A DNA stretch of 64,000 nucleotides from Photobacterium sp. Ph5 (GTDB lineage: Bacteria > Pseudomonadota > Gammaproteobacteria > Enterobacterales > Vibrionaceae), in the NCBI RefSeq assembly GCF_022129445.1, contig NZ_JADQAQ010000017.1, forward strand, positions 1 through 64,000, written 5' to 3'. A program made the translations under genes and the position numbers. Shown piece by piece: positions 1 to 8,168 of the stretch. Positions within the stretch are counted from its first letter, which is position 1, and the number at the start of each line of letters is the position of its first letter. Below the pieces are notes generated by a model, which searched no databases, had not been told where the DNA came from, and worked only from the letters and a program-made list of their open reading frames with translations.

Positions 1-54
1 TTAAAAGGCCTGACTCCGATTGAATATCGAAATCAGGCCTTACAAGCCGCTTAA
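1..54 (+). CDS. IS3-family transposase, C-terminal fragment (partial)
   Basis: Reading from base 1 gives LKGLTPIEYRNQALQAA and then a TAA stop. The LTP-x-EYR motif is the usual end of IS3-family OrfB integrase-type transposases, in which the catalytic DDE core lies upstream. Only 17 codons are inside the window. The gene would be read into the inverted repeat at 61-85, as expected for this family, so this is the edge of an element and not a host gene. It ends about 80 bases from the stop codon of the channel gene on the other strand. Confidence 0.75.
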   Translation, partial: LKGLTPIEYRNQALQAA

Positions 55-85
55 CAGAAATGTCCAACTTTATGGGGTCACTTCA
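1..85 (+). mobile_element. Right end of an IS3-family insertion sequence
   Basis: The first 54 bases encode the tail of an IS3-family transposase. Six bases later comes a probable right terminal inverted repeat at 61-85. Its reverse complement begins TGAAGTGACCCCATAAAG and continues TTGGACA, which resembles IS150/IS3-group ends that start with TGA or TGT and carry a CCCC...AGTTGGACA core. The left part of the element lies outside the window, so I cannot say whether the copy is intact. The end point at 85 is judged from the family pattern and the flanking duplication cannot be checked. Confidence 0.75.
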
Positions 86-134
86 CTTTGACATATTTAG
101 CGTGGCTTTGCTTTATCTAATAATACGTTGATTT

Positions 135-755
135 TTAGTGGAAGGTTTCTTCTTTAAACTCAAACACAGGTAAGCTCCAGCTAAAATAGACTGCGGCTAT
201 ACGTAGACTAAAACCTGTAATTAAAGTAAGGAGTGTAGTGATATCTGGGTGAATACCTATATACGACATGGCGTAGTACATAATACCTGCAATAAATGCG
301 ACCGATGCATAAAGCTCTTTATGAAGCACCATCGGTTTACGACGCGTGATCATATCACGCAGCAAACCACCAAATACCCCTGTCACTACCGCCGCAACAA
401 CACAGATAATGGGTGAAAGCCCCATTGTCATTGCAACTTGGCATCCAATAATACTAAAAACGATTAAGCCGATAGCATCGAGCAAGATAAATACTTTATG
501 AAAACGCACCACCCAACGGGCAAAGTAGGTAGTTAAGATCCCTGCAACACACGTGATCACGAGATATTCTGGGTGAGCAACCCAACCTAGCGGGTAGTGG
601 CCGAGTAATATGTCACGTACAGTCCCTCCGCCAATCGCAGTAGCACTTGCAACTAGCATTACTCCAAACCAATCCATGTGTCGTTTACCTGCTGCTAACG
701 CACCGGTCATGGCTTCTGCAGTAATGCCAATAATGTATAAAATTGAAAGCAGCAT
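135..755 (-). CDS. TRIC-type (UPF0126, YicG-like) inner-membrane channel protein
   Basis: The 206-residue protein is almost wholly hydrophobic, with about seven membrane segments in two similar halves. Each half carries the glycine-rich signature of the family: GGGTVRD at residues 42-48 and GGLLRD at 129-134, with basic residues after each. Bacterial members are prokaryotic relatives of trimeric intracellular cation channels. The substrate of the E. coli paralogues YicG and YadS is less certain; a role in glycine uptake has been proposed for YicG. The ATG at 755 has only a weak AGGA upstream. The gene is convergent with the insertion-sequence end and divergent from epmC. Length is normal. I am sure of the family but not of the substrate. 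Confidence 0.85.
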   Translation of the reverse strand: MLLSILYIIGITAEAMTGALAAGKRHMDWFGVMLVASATAIGGGTVRDILLGHYPLGWVAHPEYLVITCVAGILTTYFARWVVRFHKVFILLDAIGLIVFSIIGCQVAMTMGLSPIICVVAAVVTGVFGGLLRDMITRRKPMVLHKELYASVAFIAGIMYYAMSYIGIHPDITTLLTLITGFSLRIAAVYFSWSLPVFEFKEETFH

Positions 756-1070
756 GATAACAGTTGTCCTAAAGTAAGTTGAGCTAATTGTATTTGTGAT
801 AGATATCTACTTCTAATGAAAAGAAAATAGTTATGCATGAATTTAATTCATCCTATATTAATGGCTGAATATTTAGGTTTTTTATGCTTCGAGTGGCGTA
901 TTCTGTTTTTGATTAAAGTAGTTGACTGAAAAGTAAGCAAAAATTGTCATGTCTTTATAAAATGACAAGAACATGACGTTTGTCATAGTCTGTTACCTTA
1001 AGAATATTCGCACTTAGATTCACTGCATTGTATAATCGATAAGTTATGTATTTCAGAAGTTACCATTAGT
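756..1070. other. Divergent intergenic region between the channel gene and epmC
   Basis: This 315-base AT-rich gap must hold both divergent promoters. It contains three copies of a TGTCAT/ATGACA hexamer: TGTCAT at 945-950, ATGACA at 962-967 and TGTCAT at 981-986, plus ATGAC at 973-977. The pair at 962 and 973 is spaced 11 bases apart, which on the minus strand resembles a Pho box (two TGTCAT-like repeats with a four-base spacer). No small ORF or terminator was convincing. Confidence 0.5.
1007..1036 (+). promoter_or_regulatory. Possible sigma-70 promoter of epmC
   Basis: A consensus -10 hexamer TATAAT lies at 1031-1036, 34 bases before the epmC start codon. A weak -35 candidate, TTCGCA at 1007-1012, is 18 bases upstream. 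The -10 is good but the -35 matches only four of six positions, so this remains tentative. Confidence 0.4.
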
Positions 1071-1628
1071 ATGAGACATGATTACAACGACTTAATCGTT
1101 ATTTTCAATGGGTTATTTTTAGAAAGTCTCAATACAGAGTTACTTCTAGGCGGTGAAGAGCCAATTTATCTGCCTGCTTCTTGTGAGCGACAGCATAATC
1201 AGATAATTTTTGCCCGTGGCTATTTTGCCTCGGCAATGCACGAGTTAGCACATTGGTGTATAGCTGGCGTTGAACGACGTAAATTAGAAGATTATGGTTA
1301 TTGGTATGAACCTGATGGACGTTCTGAGGCAGTTCAAGCAGCGTTCGAGAAAGTAGAGATTAAGCCACAGGCCATAGAGTGGATTTTATCCGCAAGTTGC
1401 GGGTTTAAATTCCAAGTAAGTTGTGACAACTTGAGTGGTGACTGTGAGCCTGATAGGGTAGCGTTCACGTTAAAAGTTCGTGAGCAAGTACTAACCTATT
1501 TAGAATGCGGAATTCCAGAACGAGCTAAAATGCTATCTGATGCGTTCCGATCTTTTTATGGTATTAAACAGTTAATAGAACAGGATTTCATACAACCCGT
1601 TCGATATAATGAAATGGGTTGTGTATAG
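1071..1628 (+). CDS. epmC: Elongation factor P hydroxylase EpmC
   Basis: EpmC (formerly YfcM) hydroxylates the beta-lysylated lysine of elongation factor P, the last step after EpmA and EpmB have acted. The 185-residue protein is of normal length. It shows the hallmark HELAHW metal-binding motif at residues 57-62, followed by the conserved YGYWYEPDGR stretch at about residues 75-84. yfcL follows after eight bases, reproducing the pair found in E. coli, so the two are probably one transcript. An ATG start is preceded by AGAAG. The family call is secure; the biochemical step is taken from knowledge of the E. coli enzyme. Confidence 0.93.
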   Translation: MRHDYNDLIVIFNGLFLESLNTELLLGGEEPIYLPASCERQHNQIIFARGYFASAMHELAHWCIAGVERRKLEDYGYWYEPDGRSEAVQAAFEKVEIKPQAIEWILSASCGFKFQVSCDNLSGDCEPDRVAFTLKVREQVLTYLECGIPERAKMLSDAFRSFYGIKQLIEQDFIQPVRYNEMGCV

Positions 1629-1636
1629 GGTAGGAA

Positions 1637-1897
1637 ATGACAATTCAAGAATACGAAGAGAAGCTACTACAGCTTATCGACGATGGAATCGACACTGCGA
1701 CAGACGATGAGCTGTTTGCTGGTGGCTATTTACGCGGACATATTTCATTAGCAGCAGCTGATTGTGAGTCTAAAAATGAATCACAATTATCAGTAATGAA
1801 GGAAAAAGTAGAGCAAAGTATTACTGATGCAAAAAGTGAGCTTTCTCCATCAGATTATGTTCTTGTGTGCCAAATGTGGCAAAAAGTTTCGGCTTAG
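1637..1897 (+). CDS. yfcL: YfcL family protein
   Basis: This small acidic cytoplasmic protein of 86 residues matches the YfcL family, whose function is unknown. Recognisable features are the N-terminal EYEEKLLQLIDDG helix and the central GGYLRGHISLA segment, which is the most conserved part. TAGG precedes the ATG at a good distance. It is tightly linked to epmC upstream. In E. coli the next gene is mnmC; here wzz starts only 22 bases downstream, so the O-antigen block begins directly after this gene and wzz may be read from the epmC-yfcL promoter. Confidence 0.88.
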   Translation: MTIQEYEEKLLQLIDDGIDTATDDELFAGGYLRGHISLAAADCESKNESQLSVMKEKVEQSITDAKSELSPSDYVLVCQMWQKVSA

Positions 1898-1919
1898 TTT
1901 TTATATTTGTGGAAAAATA

Positions 1920-2969
1920 ATGAGTAATATTCAAGCTGTAAATAATTCATCAAGTGATGGGATTGATTTTGTTGAGTTAGTCAAAACGCTTTGGCAAGGT
2001 AAAGTTACGGTAGTTGTATGTACTGCTGTTTTCACTATTTGTGCCATTGTTTATGCACTAACTGCTCAGCAGTGGTGGACATCTAAAGCTATTATAACAG
2101 CTGGACAGTACCAAAATACGTCTAATATTCGGAACCAAATAACAAACCTATATGCTGTCATTAATGACTCTTCAAAAATAAATAAAGTTTTGAGCAGTGA
2201 TGCTTTATTAAATGATTATATTACCGAGTTTAATGCTTTTGATAATAAAAAAGCGTTTATCGAAAGTAATGAGATTATGAAGCAATATGCTCATGAGGCA
2301 AAGATTACAGATGAAAATAAAACTCAATTTATTACTAATTGGGTGAAAAAAATATCCGCAGATCTATTTATTAAAAATCAGCCAGGTGTTTATCAACTAT
2401 CTTTTGAGGCAACGTCACCTAAATCCGCGTATGAACTTTTAACTGTATATTCAGAATATATATCGAATAAAGTTCGTGACAACTTAATCAAAGAAATTGA
2501 TGCCAAAATCTCATATAACAAACAAGTTTTAGAGGCTAATAAACGAGCTTTTTATGCCAGAGCTAAGCAAAAGCTCGACAATGAATTAATTAAAACAAAA
2601 TATGCTTTAGATATGGCTAAATCAGCTGATGTTATTAAACCATTATCTGAGATGAATGCTAACGAGATGTTCCAAATTCAACTTGGTACTGATGCATTGA
2701 CTGAGAAAAGTCAATTACTTGAAAAAGTAAAAGATCTAAGCATATTTGAACCTCAACTTGGAATTATTGATAGTCAATTAGAACTGCTTTCTAAAATAAA
2801 ATTAGATTCTAATATTAAAGTACAAAGTGTTCGCTATTTACAAAATACGGATTATCCTTATTCAAGAGATGAGCCTAAACGTGGTTTAATAGTCTTATTA
2901 AGTTTTATTATTGGTTTAACTTTAGGCTCTTTTATCGTAATTATAAAAAACACAATTAAATTCAAGTAA
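1920..2969 (+). CDS. wzz: Wzz-type O-antigen chain length determinant
   Basis: Polysaccharide co-polymerase that sets the modal length of O-antigen made by Wzy in the inner membrane. From ATG 1920 the protein has 349 residues. It starts with a short cytoplasmic stretch and a membrane helix at about 29-47, followed by a large mostly helical periplasmic domain, then a second membrane helix at about 322-342 just after the DEPKR motif typical of this family. The reading frame stays open upstream to 1827 but that extension overlaps yfcL and lacks the family N-terminus, so I reject it. The gene lies before the ops element at 3026, so RfaH should not directly boost it. I see no kinase domain, so it is not a Wzc-type copolymerase. 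Confidence 0.88.
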   Translation: MSNIQAVNNSSSDGIDFVELVKTLWQGKVTVVVCTAVFTICAIVYALTAQQWWTSKAIITAGQYQNTSNIRNQITNLYAVINDSSKINKVLSSDALLNDYITEFNAFDNKKAFIESNEIMKQYAHEAKITDENKTQFITNWVKKISADLFIKNQPGVYQLSFEATSPKSAYELLTVYSEYISNKVRDNLIKEIDAKISYNKQVLEANKRAFYARAKQKLDNELIKTKYALDMAKSADVIKPLSEMNANEMFQIQLGTDALTEKSQLLEKVKDLSIFEPQLGIIDSQLELLSKIKLDSNIKVQSVRYLQNTDYPYSRDEPKRGLIVLLSFIIGLTLGSFIVIIKNTIKFK

Positions 2970-3003
2970 TTATTACAAATAAATTGGATGTTTTTTCAAG
3001 TTA

Positions 3004-3023
3004 ACTAGTAAAAGCTATACTAG
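3004..3023 (+). promoter_or_regulatory. Small inverted repeat just upstream of ops
   Basis: CTAGT at 3005-3009 and ACTAG at 3019-3023 can pair across a nine-base loop, two bases before the ops element. JUMPstart regions often carry upstream sequence with folding potential, but the stem is only five base pairs, so I treat it as suggestive. Confidence 0.35.
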
Positions 3024-3025
3024 AG

Positions 3026-3037
3026 GGCGGTAGCGTG
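3026..3037 (+). promoter_or_regulatory. ops element (RfaH recruitment site)
   Basis: The 12 bases GGCGGTAGCGTG match the E. coli ops core exactly. RNA polymerase pauses at ops, the exposed non-template strand recruits RfaH, and RfaH then suppresses termination and couples transcription to translation over long surface-polysaccharide operons. The site is in the 88-base gap between wzz and rmlB, on the coding strand, 20 bases before the rmlB start codon. rfaH itself is at 41801 in this window. The match is exact, so confidence is high. Confidence 0.95.
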
Positions 3038-3057
3038 TTTAAAAATAAGGTTGAAGA

Positions 3058-4140
3058 ATGAAAATGTTAATTACTGGTGGCGCTGGATTTATTGGCTCCG
3101 CTGTTATTCGCTATATTATCAAAAATACTCAAAACGAAGTAGTTAACATCGACAAACTGACTTATGCTGGCAATTTAGAGTCGCTTTCAGAAATTGAAAA
3201 TAGCCTGCGATACCAGTTTGTAAAAGTAGATATATGTAATCGGGCTGAATTGGATAAGGTTTTTTTTGATTATCAGCCGGATGTTGTAATGCATTTAGCT
3301 GCAGAGAGTCATGTGGATCGTTCAATTGATGGCCCCGCTAGTTTTATTGAAACGAATATTATCGGTACTTATAATTTACTTGAATCTGCTCGTCAATATT
3401 GGAATCAATTAGATGAAACTCGAAAATCTAAGTTTCGCTTTCACCATATTTCAACGGATGAAGTTTATGGTGATTTAGAAGCTACTGATTGCTTATTTAC
3501 TGAAATGACATCGTATGAGCCATCAAGCCCTTACTCTGCATCTAAAGCATCTAGTGATCATTTAGTTAGAGCATGGTTACGAACTTACGGATTACCAACT
3601 ATTGTAACAAATTGTTCAAATAATTATGGTCCATACCACTTCCCAGAAAAGCTGATTCCATTAATGATCTTGAATGCTCTAGACGGTAAGAAATTACCTG
3701 TTTATGGGGACGGAATGCAAATTCGTGACTGGCTATATGTAGAAGATCATGCTTCTGCACTTTATACCGTAGTAACTAAAGGTAAGATTGGTGAAACTTA
3801 TAACATTGGTGGACATAATGAAAAAGCCAATATTGAAGTAGTGAAAACAATCTGCTCTTTGCTTGAAGAGTTAGTGCCAGAGAAACCTAATGGTGTTGAC
3901 AAGTATCAAGATTTAATAACGTATGTGACTGACAGGCCTGGACATGATGTTCGATATGCTATTGATGCATCAAAGATTGAACGTGAGCTTGATTGGAAAC
4001 CAGCGGAAACGTTTGACTCGGGTATCCGAAAAACAGTCGAATGGTATTTAAATAACAAAACTTGGTGGAGTCGTGTACTGGATGGCTCATATAGTTTAGA
4101 ACGATTAGGCTCTAACATTAATAAAAACGAAGAGAAATAA
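3058..4140 (+). CDS. rmlB: dTDP-glucose 4,6-dehydratase RmlB
   Basis: Converts dTDP-D-glucose to dTDP-4-keto-6-deoxy-D-glucose, the branch point for dTDP-6-deoxyhexoses. The 360-residue protein is a short-chain dehydrogenase/reductase with the NAD-binding GGAGFIG at residues 7-13, the STDEVYG active-site segment at 132-138 and the YSASK (Y159, K163) catalytic pair. Length is normal. AAGG precedes the ATG. It is the first gene after the ops element and is followed after one base by rmlA. rmlC and rmlD are absent from the cluster, so the product is not channelled to dTDP-rhamnose here; the following fdt genes point to an amino sugar. Confidence 0.97.
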   Translation: MKMLITGGAGFIGSAVIRYIIKNTQNEVVNIDKLTYAGNLESLSEIENSLRYQFVKVDICNRAELDKVFFDYQPDVVMHLAAESHVDRSIDGPASFIETNIIGTYNLLESARQYWNQLDETRKSKFRFHHISTDEVYGDLEATDCLFTEMTSYEPSSPYSASKASSDHLVRAWLRTYGLPTIVTNCSNNYGPYHFPEKLIPLMILNALDGKKLPVYGDGMQIRDWLYVEDHASALYTVVTKGKIGETYNIGGHNEKANIEVVKTICSLLEELVPEKPNGVDKYQDLITYVTDRPGHDVRYAIDASKIERELDWKPAETFDSGIRKTVEWYLNNKTWWSRVLDGSYSLERLGSNINKNEEK

Positions 4141-4141
4141 T

Positions 4142-5011
4142 ATGAAAGGGATTATTTTAGCTGGAGGCTCTGGGACTCGTCTTTATCCAATTACAATGGG
4201 TGTTTCAAAACAGCTACTCCCTGTTTATGATAAGCCAATGATTTATTATCCATTATCTGTATTAATGCTTGCAGGTATTAAAGAAGTATTAATTATTACT
4301 ACTCCTGAAGATCAAGAAAGCTTTCAGAGGCTATTAGGTGATGGTCAAAGATTTGGTATTTCTCTGGAATATGCAATTCAGGAAAAACCAGAAGGTTTGG
4401 CTCAAGCATTTATTATTGGAGAGGACTTTATTGGTGAGGAAAATGTTTGTCTAGTTTTAGGTGATAATATTTTCTGGGGGCAAGGCTTTTCACCTAAGTT
4501 ACTAGCTGCATCAAAACAAAGCTCAGGTGCAACTGTTTTTGGTTATGAAGTTCAAGATCCAGAACGTTTTGGTGTTGTTGAGTTTGATAATAAATTCAAT
4601 GCGTTATCAATTGAAGAAAAGCCAAAGCAGCCTAAATCAAATTATGCTGTCACAGGTTTGTACTTTTACGATAATGATGTTGTTAAGATTGCTAAAAAAA
4701 TCAAACCTTCAGAACGTGGTGAGTTAGAAATCACCTCTGTAAACCAAGCTTATTTGGAACGCGGTGATCTTAAAGTTGAATTACTTGGTCGTGGTTTTGC
4801 GTGGTTAGACACTGGAACTCATGATTCTCTACTTGAAGCATCAAGTTTTGTTGAAACTATTGAAAAGCGCCAAGGTTTTAAAATTGCGTGTCTTGAAGAG
4901 ATCGCTTTTCGACAAGGTTGGATGACAAAAGAGCTTGTTAGTAAAGAAGCAGAACCATTAAAGAAAAATAGCTATGGTCAATATTTACTAAAAATGATTA
5001 ATGAAGGCTAA
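4142..5011 (+). CDS. rmlA: Glucose-1-phosphate thymidylyltransferase RmlA
   Basis: Joins glucose-1-phosphate and dTTP to form dTDP-glucose, the substrate of RmlB. The 289-residue protein starts with the nucleotidyltransferase signature [16 protein letters not shown] and carries the [10 protein letters not shown] metal-binding region and the IEEKP motif at about residue 159-163. Length is that of the standard enzyme. It begins one base after rmlB stops and ends three bases before the next gene, so it is translationally linked in the operon. Confidence 0.97.
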   Translation: MKGIILAGGSGTRLYPITMGVSKQLLPVYDKPMIYYPLSVLMLAGIKEVLIITTPEDQESFQRLLGDGQRFGISLEYAIQEKPEGLAQAFIIGEDFIGEENVCLVLGDNIFWGQGFSPKLLAASKQSSGATVFGYEVQDPERFGVVEFDNKFNALSIEEKPKQPKSNYAVTGLYFYDNDVVKIAKKIKPSERGELEITSVNQAYLERGDLKVELLGRGFAWLDTGTHDSLLEASSFVETIEKRQGFKIACLEEIAFRQGWMTKELVSKEAEPLKKNSYGQYLLKMINEG

Positions 5012-5014
5012 TTA

Positions 5015-5416
5015 ATGAGTTTAATTAATTTAATAAAATTTAACCAATTAGGCGATGATCGTGGTGGATTGGTTTCTCTAGAGCAAAATAAAAACATCCC
5101 TTTTGACATCAAACGTGTTTATTACATTTTCGATACTAATGAGGACGCAGCTCGTGGTTATCATGCGCATAAAAATTTACAACAAGTTGCTATTTGTATA
5201 AAAGGGTCATGTAGGTTTATTATTGATAATGGTATTACACGTGAGTCTGTAATTTTAGATAAGCCTAATATTGGATTATTTATTAACAGTATGATGTGGC
5301 GTGAAATGCATGATTTTAGTGATGATTGTGTATTAATTGTATTAGCAAGCAATTATTACGATGAAGCTGATTATATTCGTAGTTATGATGATTTTTTAAA
5401 TGCGAGCGAAAAATGA
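5015..5416 (+). CDS. fdtA: dTDP-4-keto-6-deoxyglucose 3,4-ketoisomerase (FdtA/QdtA family)
   Basis: Small cupin enzyme of 133 residues that moves the keto group from C4 to C3 of the RmlB product. The active-site histidines lie in RGYHAH (H50, H52) and the C-terminal [10 protein letters not shown]-like stretch is typical (here [15 protein letters not shown]). The closest resemblance from memory is to FdtA, which gives the galacto product used for Fuc3NAc. The residue after DD in DDRGG (R16) is FdtA-like, but WREM (R96) is the residue I recall from QdtA, so the stereochemistry of the product is not settled. It overlaps the next gene by four bases (ATGA). Confidence 0.88.
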   Translation: MSLINLIKFNQLGDDRGGLVSLEQNKNIPFDIKRVYYIFDTNEDAARGYHAHKNLQQVAICIKGSCRFIIDNGITRESVILDKPNIGLFINSMMWREMHDFSDDCVLIVLASNYYDEADYIRSYDDFLNASEK

Positions 5417-5874
5417 TGATTCATCCGTTAAGTGATGTCCAATCGAATAAAATCGGGCATGATACACGAATTTGGCAATTTTCTGTTGTACTTAAAAATG
5501 CTGTTATTGGTAGCAATTGTAATGTATGCGCACATACTTTAATCGAAAATGATGTTGTTATTGGTAACAACGTTACCATTAAATCAGGAGTATATATTTG
5601 GGATGGTCTTCGTATTGAAGACGATGTTTTTATAGGACCTTGTGCTGCATTCACTAATGACAAAAGGCCGAGATCTAAACAATACCAAGAAGTTTATTTA
5701 ACCACGACTATAAGAAAAGGCGCATCGATCGGTGCTAATGCTACTATTTTACCAGGTGTTACGTTAGGTAAGTATTGTATGGTCGGGGCTGGCGCTGTTG
5801 TTACAAAAGATGTACCTGATAATGCTGTGGTAATAGGCAATCCTGCAAAAGTTGTTCGTATATTAGATAGGTGA
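5413..5874 (+). CDS. fdtC: dTDP-3-amino-3,6-dideoxyhexose N-acetyltransferase (left-handed beta-helix)
   Basis: The 153-residue protein is a short hexapeptide-repeat acyltransferase. Repeats such as [25 protein letters not shown] and [13 protein letters not shown] run through the whole chain and end with the usual VIGNPAKVV segment. Its place between the ketoisomerase and the aminotransferase genes implies that it acetylates the 3-amino group made by FdtB, completing dTDP-3-acetamido-3,6-dideoxyhexose. The ATG overlaps the stop of fdtA, which supports translational coupling. WlbB-type acetyltransferases for other sugars look alike, so the substrate rests on context. Confidence 0.82.
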   Translation: MMIHPLSDVQSNKIGHDTRIWQFSVVLKNAVIGSNCNVCAHTLIENDVVIGNNVTIKSGVYIWDGLRIEDDVFIGPCAAFTNDKRPRSKQYQEVYLTTTIRKGASIGANATILPGVTLGKYCMVGAGAVVTKDVPDNAVVIGNPAKVVRILDR

Positions 5875-5879
5875 CTTAG

Positions 5880-6866
5880 GTGTTAAATGAAGTAAAACAA
5901 CCTTTAGTTAGTTTTATTATGCCTTGTTATAATGTTTCTAAATATGTAGAAAGAGCAATTGAATCAATATTTAAACAAACATATAAGAATATAGAATTAG
6001 TTTGTGTTGATGATGGCTCAACAGATGAGACAGCTGAAGTCATTGAAAAGTATTTAAAAAAATATAATATAACTCTCATTCGACAGCATAATCAAGGTGT
6101 TGTCGAAGCTAGGCGGTGTGCTATTGAAAATGCAAATGGTAAATATATAGCATTAGTTGATGCAGATGATTATATTTCTGATGATGCATTAAATAAATCT
6201 ATTAATTATATTAAAAATTACAGTGTTGATGCAGTATTATGGGAGTTTATTTCGACTGACGGAGTGAATGAAAAAGAGTTATTAACATATAAAAAAGAGT
6301 CAAGAATTTCAGGCTTAGTTGCATTAAAAGAAACAGTTGGAAATTGGAAGATTACGGGGATAGGTTTATTTAATAAAAATATTTATTTGGATGCATATAG
6401 ACAGTATGATAAAAAAAAGCTGATTTCTTTTAATGCTGATGAATATATAACAAGGATATTTTTCTCATTAGCAAAATATGTCTACAAGGCAAAAATAAAA
6501 TATTATTATTATAACAACCCACAATCTGCATCAAAAAAATTTAAAATAGAATGGTTAGCATCATTTAAAACCGATGATGCAGTAAAAGAACTGCTCATTA
6601 CTAATAAAATATATGATGATGAAGTGAAAATACTTCTATTGGATCAATTCTGCTCTAACTTAATAAAAATGAGAAAGAGTATATTAGATGAAAAAAATGA
6701 TATTACAAAAAAAGAAAAAATAGTTGTACTTAAAAGCTGTAAATTGGAGATAAATACAAGAAGCTTTGCCTCGTATATCTTTTGGTTTGTGAGATCTAGT
6801 AGATCAATAAAGAATAAAATTAATTTTCTTGTGACACTAGTGTATTTTTTAGGTAAAAAAGTATGA
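5880..6866 (+). CDS. Family 2 glycosyltransferase of the O-antigen cluster
   Basis: Adds one sugar to the lipid-linked O-unit on the cytoplasmic face of the inner membrane. The 328-residue protein has a GT-A fold: the start [20 protein letters not shown] at about residues 40-48 and the nucleotide-binding LVDADDY (DxD-type) at about residues 91-97. I see no membrane segments. The start is GTG, five bases after fdtC stops, with only a weak TAGG upstream. Base composition is clearly more AT-rich than in the rml genes, as is usual for O-antigen-specific genes. It sits inside the fdt group, between fdtC and fdtB, so transfer of the 3-acetamido sugar is a possible job but unproven. Confidence 0.88.
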   Translation: MLNEVKQPLVSFIMPCYNVSKYVERAIESIFKQTYKNIELVCVDDGSTDETAEVIEKYLKKYNITLIRQHNQGVVEARRCAIENANGKYIALVDADDYISDDALNKSINYIKNYSVDAVLWEFISTDGVNEKELLTYKKESRISGLVALKETVGNWKITGIGLFNKNIYLDAYRQYDKKKLISFNADEYITRIFFSLAKYVYKAKIKYYYYNNPQSASKKFKIEWLASFKTDDAVKELLITNKIYDDEVKILLLDQFCSNLIKMRKSILDEKNDITKKEKIVVLKSCKLEINTRSFASYIFWFVRSSRSIKNKINFLVTLVYFLGKKV

Positions 6867-7972
6867 TCAATTTCTTAAATTTAAAAAAAATAAATAATCA
6901 ATATGAAACAGAGCTTAAAGAAGCTTGTTCTCGAGTAATCGATTCTGGTTGGTATATATTAGGGAGTGAACTTGAACATTTTGAATCTGAGTTTGCTCGA
7001 TATAATGACACGAAGCATGCAATCGGTGTTGCAAATGGATTAGATGCGTTAATTTTAGTCCTTCGCGCTTGGAAAGAACTAGGAAAATTAAAAGATGGTG
7101 ATGAGGTTATTGTCCCTGCAAATACATATATTGCGTCTGTCTTAGCTATTACAGAAAATAATCTGGTACCTGTTTTTGTGGAACCAAATCCGGTTACATA
7201 TAATCTTTGTCCAATGAATGTAAAAAGCGCCATTACACCTAAAACAAGAGCTATCCTTCCTGTACATCTATATGGATTAATTTCACCTATGGATGAGTTG
7301 ATGGATATAGCTAAAGAGAATGATTTGTTGGTGTTAGAAGATTGTGCTCAGTCACATGGCGCAAGTATAAAAGGAGTAAAAGCTGGTTGTTGGGGCCATG
7401 CAGGTGCTTTTAGTTTTTACCCCGGTAAGAATCTCGGAGCATTAGGAGATGCAGGAGCTATTACGACTAATGACGATGAGTTAGCCCTTTCAATTAAGGC
7501 TTTACGTAATTATGGTTCAATTGAAAAGTACAAAAATCAATATAAAGGAATTAATTCTCGTCTAGATGAAATTCAAGCTGCTATGTTAAGTGTTAAGTTG
7601 AAGTATCTAGATAAAGAGACATATCGTAGAGTTGAAATTGCCAACCGATATAAAAATGAAATAATAAATCCATTAGTTAGCTTACCTTACTGGGATGAGG
7701 ATGAGAACCATGTCTTTCATTTGTTTGTTATTAGAGTAAAAGATAGAGAAGCATTTCAAGAATATCTAAACAAAAATAATATTCAAACAGTTATTCATTA
7801 TCCGATACCACCTCATAAACAAAAAGCATATAACGAGTGGAGCTATTTAAATCTACCTATTACTCAAAAACTTCATAAAGAAGTTCTTAGTTTACCCATA
7901 GACCCAACTATTGAAAATTCTGATATTGATTACATTATCGATAAGATCAATAAATATAAAGATGCGATTTAA
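6863..7972 (+). CDS. fdtB: dTDP-3-keto-6-deoxyhexose 3-aminotransferase (FdtB/QdtB family)
   Basis: PLP-dependent enzyme that transaminates the FdtA product at C3. The 369-residue protein belongs to the DegT/DnrJ/EryC1 (AHBA synthase-like) sugar aminotransferases. The PLP-binding lysine is K189 in [16 protein letters not shown], with D160 and Q163 in [10 protein letters not shown] contacting the cofactor. The C-terminal half has the conserved [10 protein letters not shown] segment at about residue 229-238. The start codon overlaps the stop of the preceding glycosyltransferase (ATGA). It is the last gene of the sugar-nucleotide block; a 195-base gap follows. Confidence 0.92.
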   Translation: MINFLNLKKINNQYETELKEACSRVIDSGWYILGSELEHFESEFARYNDTKHAIGVANGLDALILVLRAWKELGKLKDGDEVIVPANTYIASVLAITENNLVPVFVEPNPVTYNLCPMNVKSAITPKTRAILPVHLYGLISPMDELMDIAKENDLLVLEDCAQSHGASIKGVKAGCWGHAGAFSFYPGKNLGALGDAGAITTNDDELALSIKALRNYGSIEKYKNQYKGINSRLDEIQAAMLSVKLKYLDKETYRRVEIANRYKNEIINPLVSLPYWDEDENHVFHLFVIRVKDREAFQEYLNKNNIQTVIHYPIPPHKQKAYNEWSYLNLPITQKLHKEVLSLPIDPTIENSDIDYIIDKINKYKDAI

Positions 7973-8058
7973 AAATTTAAACTTATCTAGAAATTTTTAA
8001 TATATATCGATTAACTTTATAATATTACATCTTTATGACAAGTAATATAACTATATAT

Positions 8059-8113
8059 ATTGCTTCCACTTATCAAAAGCAAAATAATTGGCTTATAATA
8101 ACGTGGAAGTAAT
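8059..8113. repeat. Long imperfect stem-loop between fdtB and wzx
   Basis: ATTGCTTCCAC at 8059-8069 can pair with GTGGAAGTAAT at 8103-8113, 11 pairs including one G-T. The stem extends inward through TTAT/ATAA across a bulged C, and AAGC 8077-8080 can pair with GCTT 8091-8094. There is no T tract after it, so it does not look like an intrinsic terminator. It lies in the only sizeable gap inside the O-antigen operon. Confidence 0.6.
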
Positions 8114-8129
8114 TTTAAGGTGATTACAT

Positions 8130-8168
8130 ATGCTATGCGCTAAATATATCGGAGTTAATCATATATAA
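8130..8168 (+). CDS. Possible 12-residue leader peptide coupled to wzx
   Basis: ATG at 8130 opens a 12-codon frame (MLCAKYIGVNHI) whose TAA shares bases with the wzx start in TAATG. AAGG at 8117-8120 could serve as a ribosome binding site, nine bases before the ATG. The wzx start itself has its nearest GGAG 13 bases away, which is too far for efficient initiation, so coupling through this frame would make sense. It is very short, and chance cannot be excluded. Confidence 0.35.
   Translation: MLCAKYIGVNHI

Noticed and set aside
1827-1919. Upstream extension of the wzz frame
   Set aside because: It overlaps yfcL and adds residues not seen in Wzz proteins; the ATG at 1920 gives the proper N-terminus.
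8059-8113. Stem-loop before wzx as an intrinsic terminator
   Set aside because: There is no T tract after it and the loop is long, so termination is unlikely.
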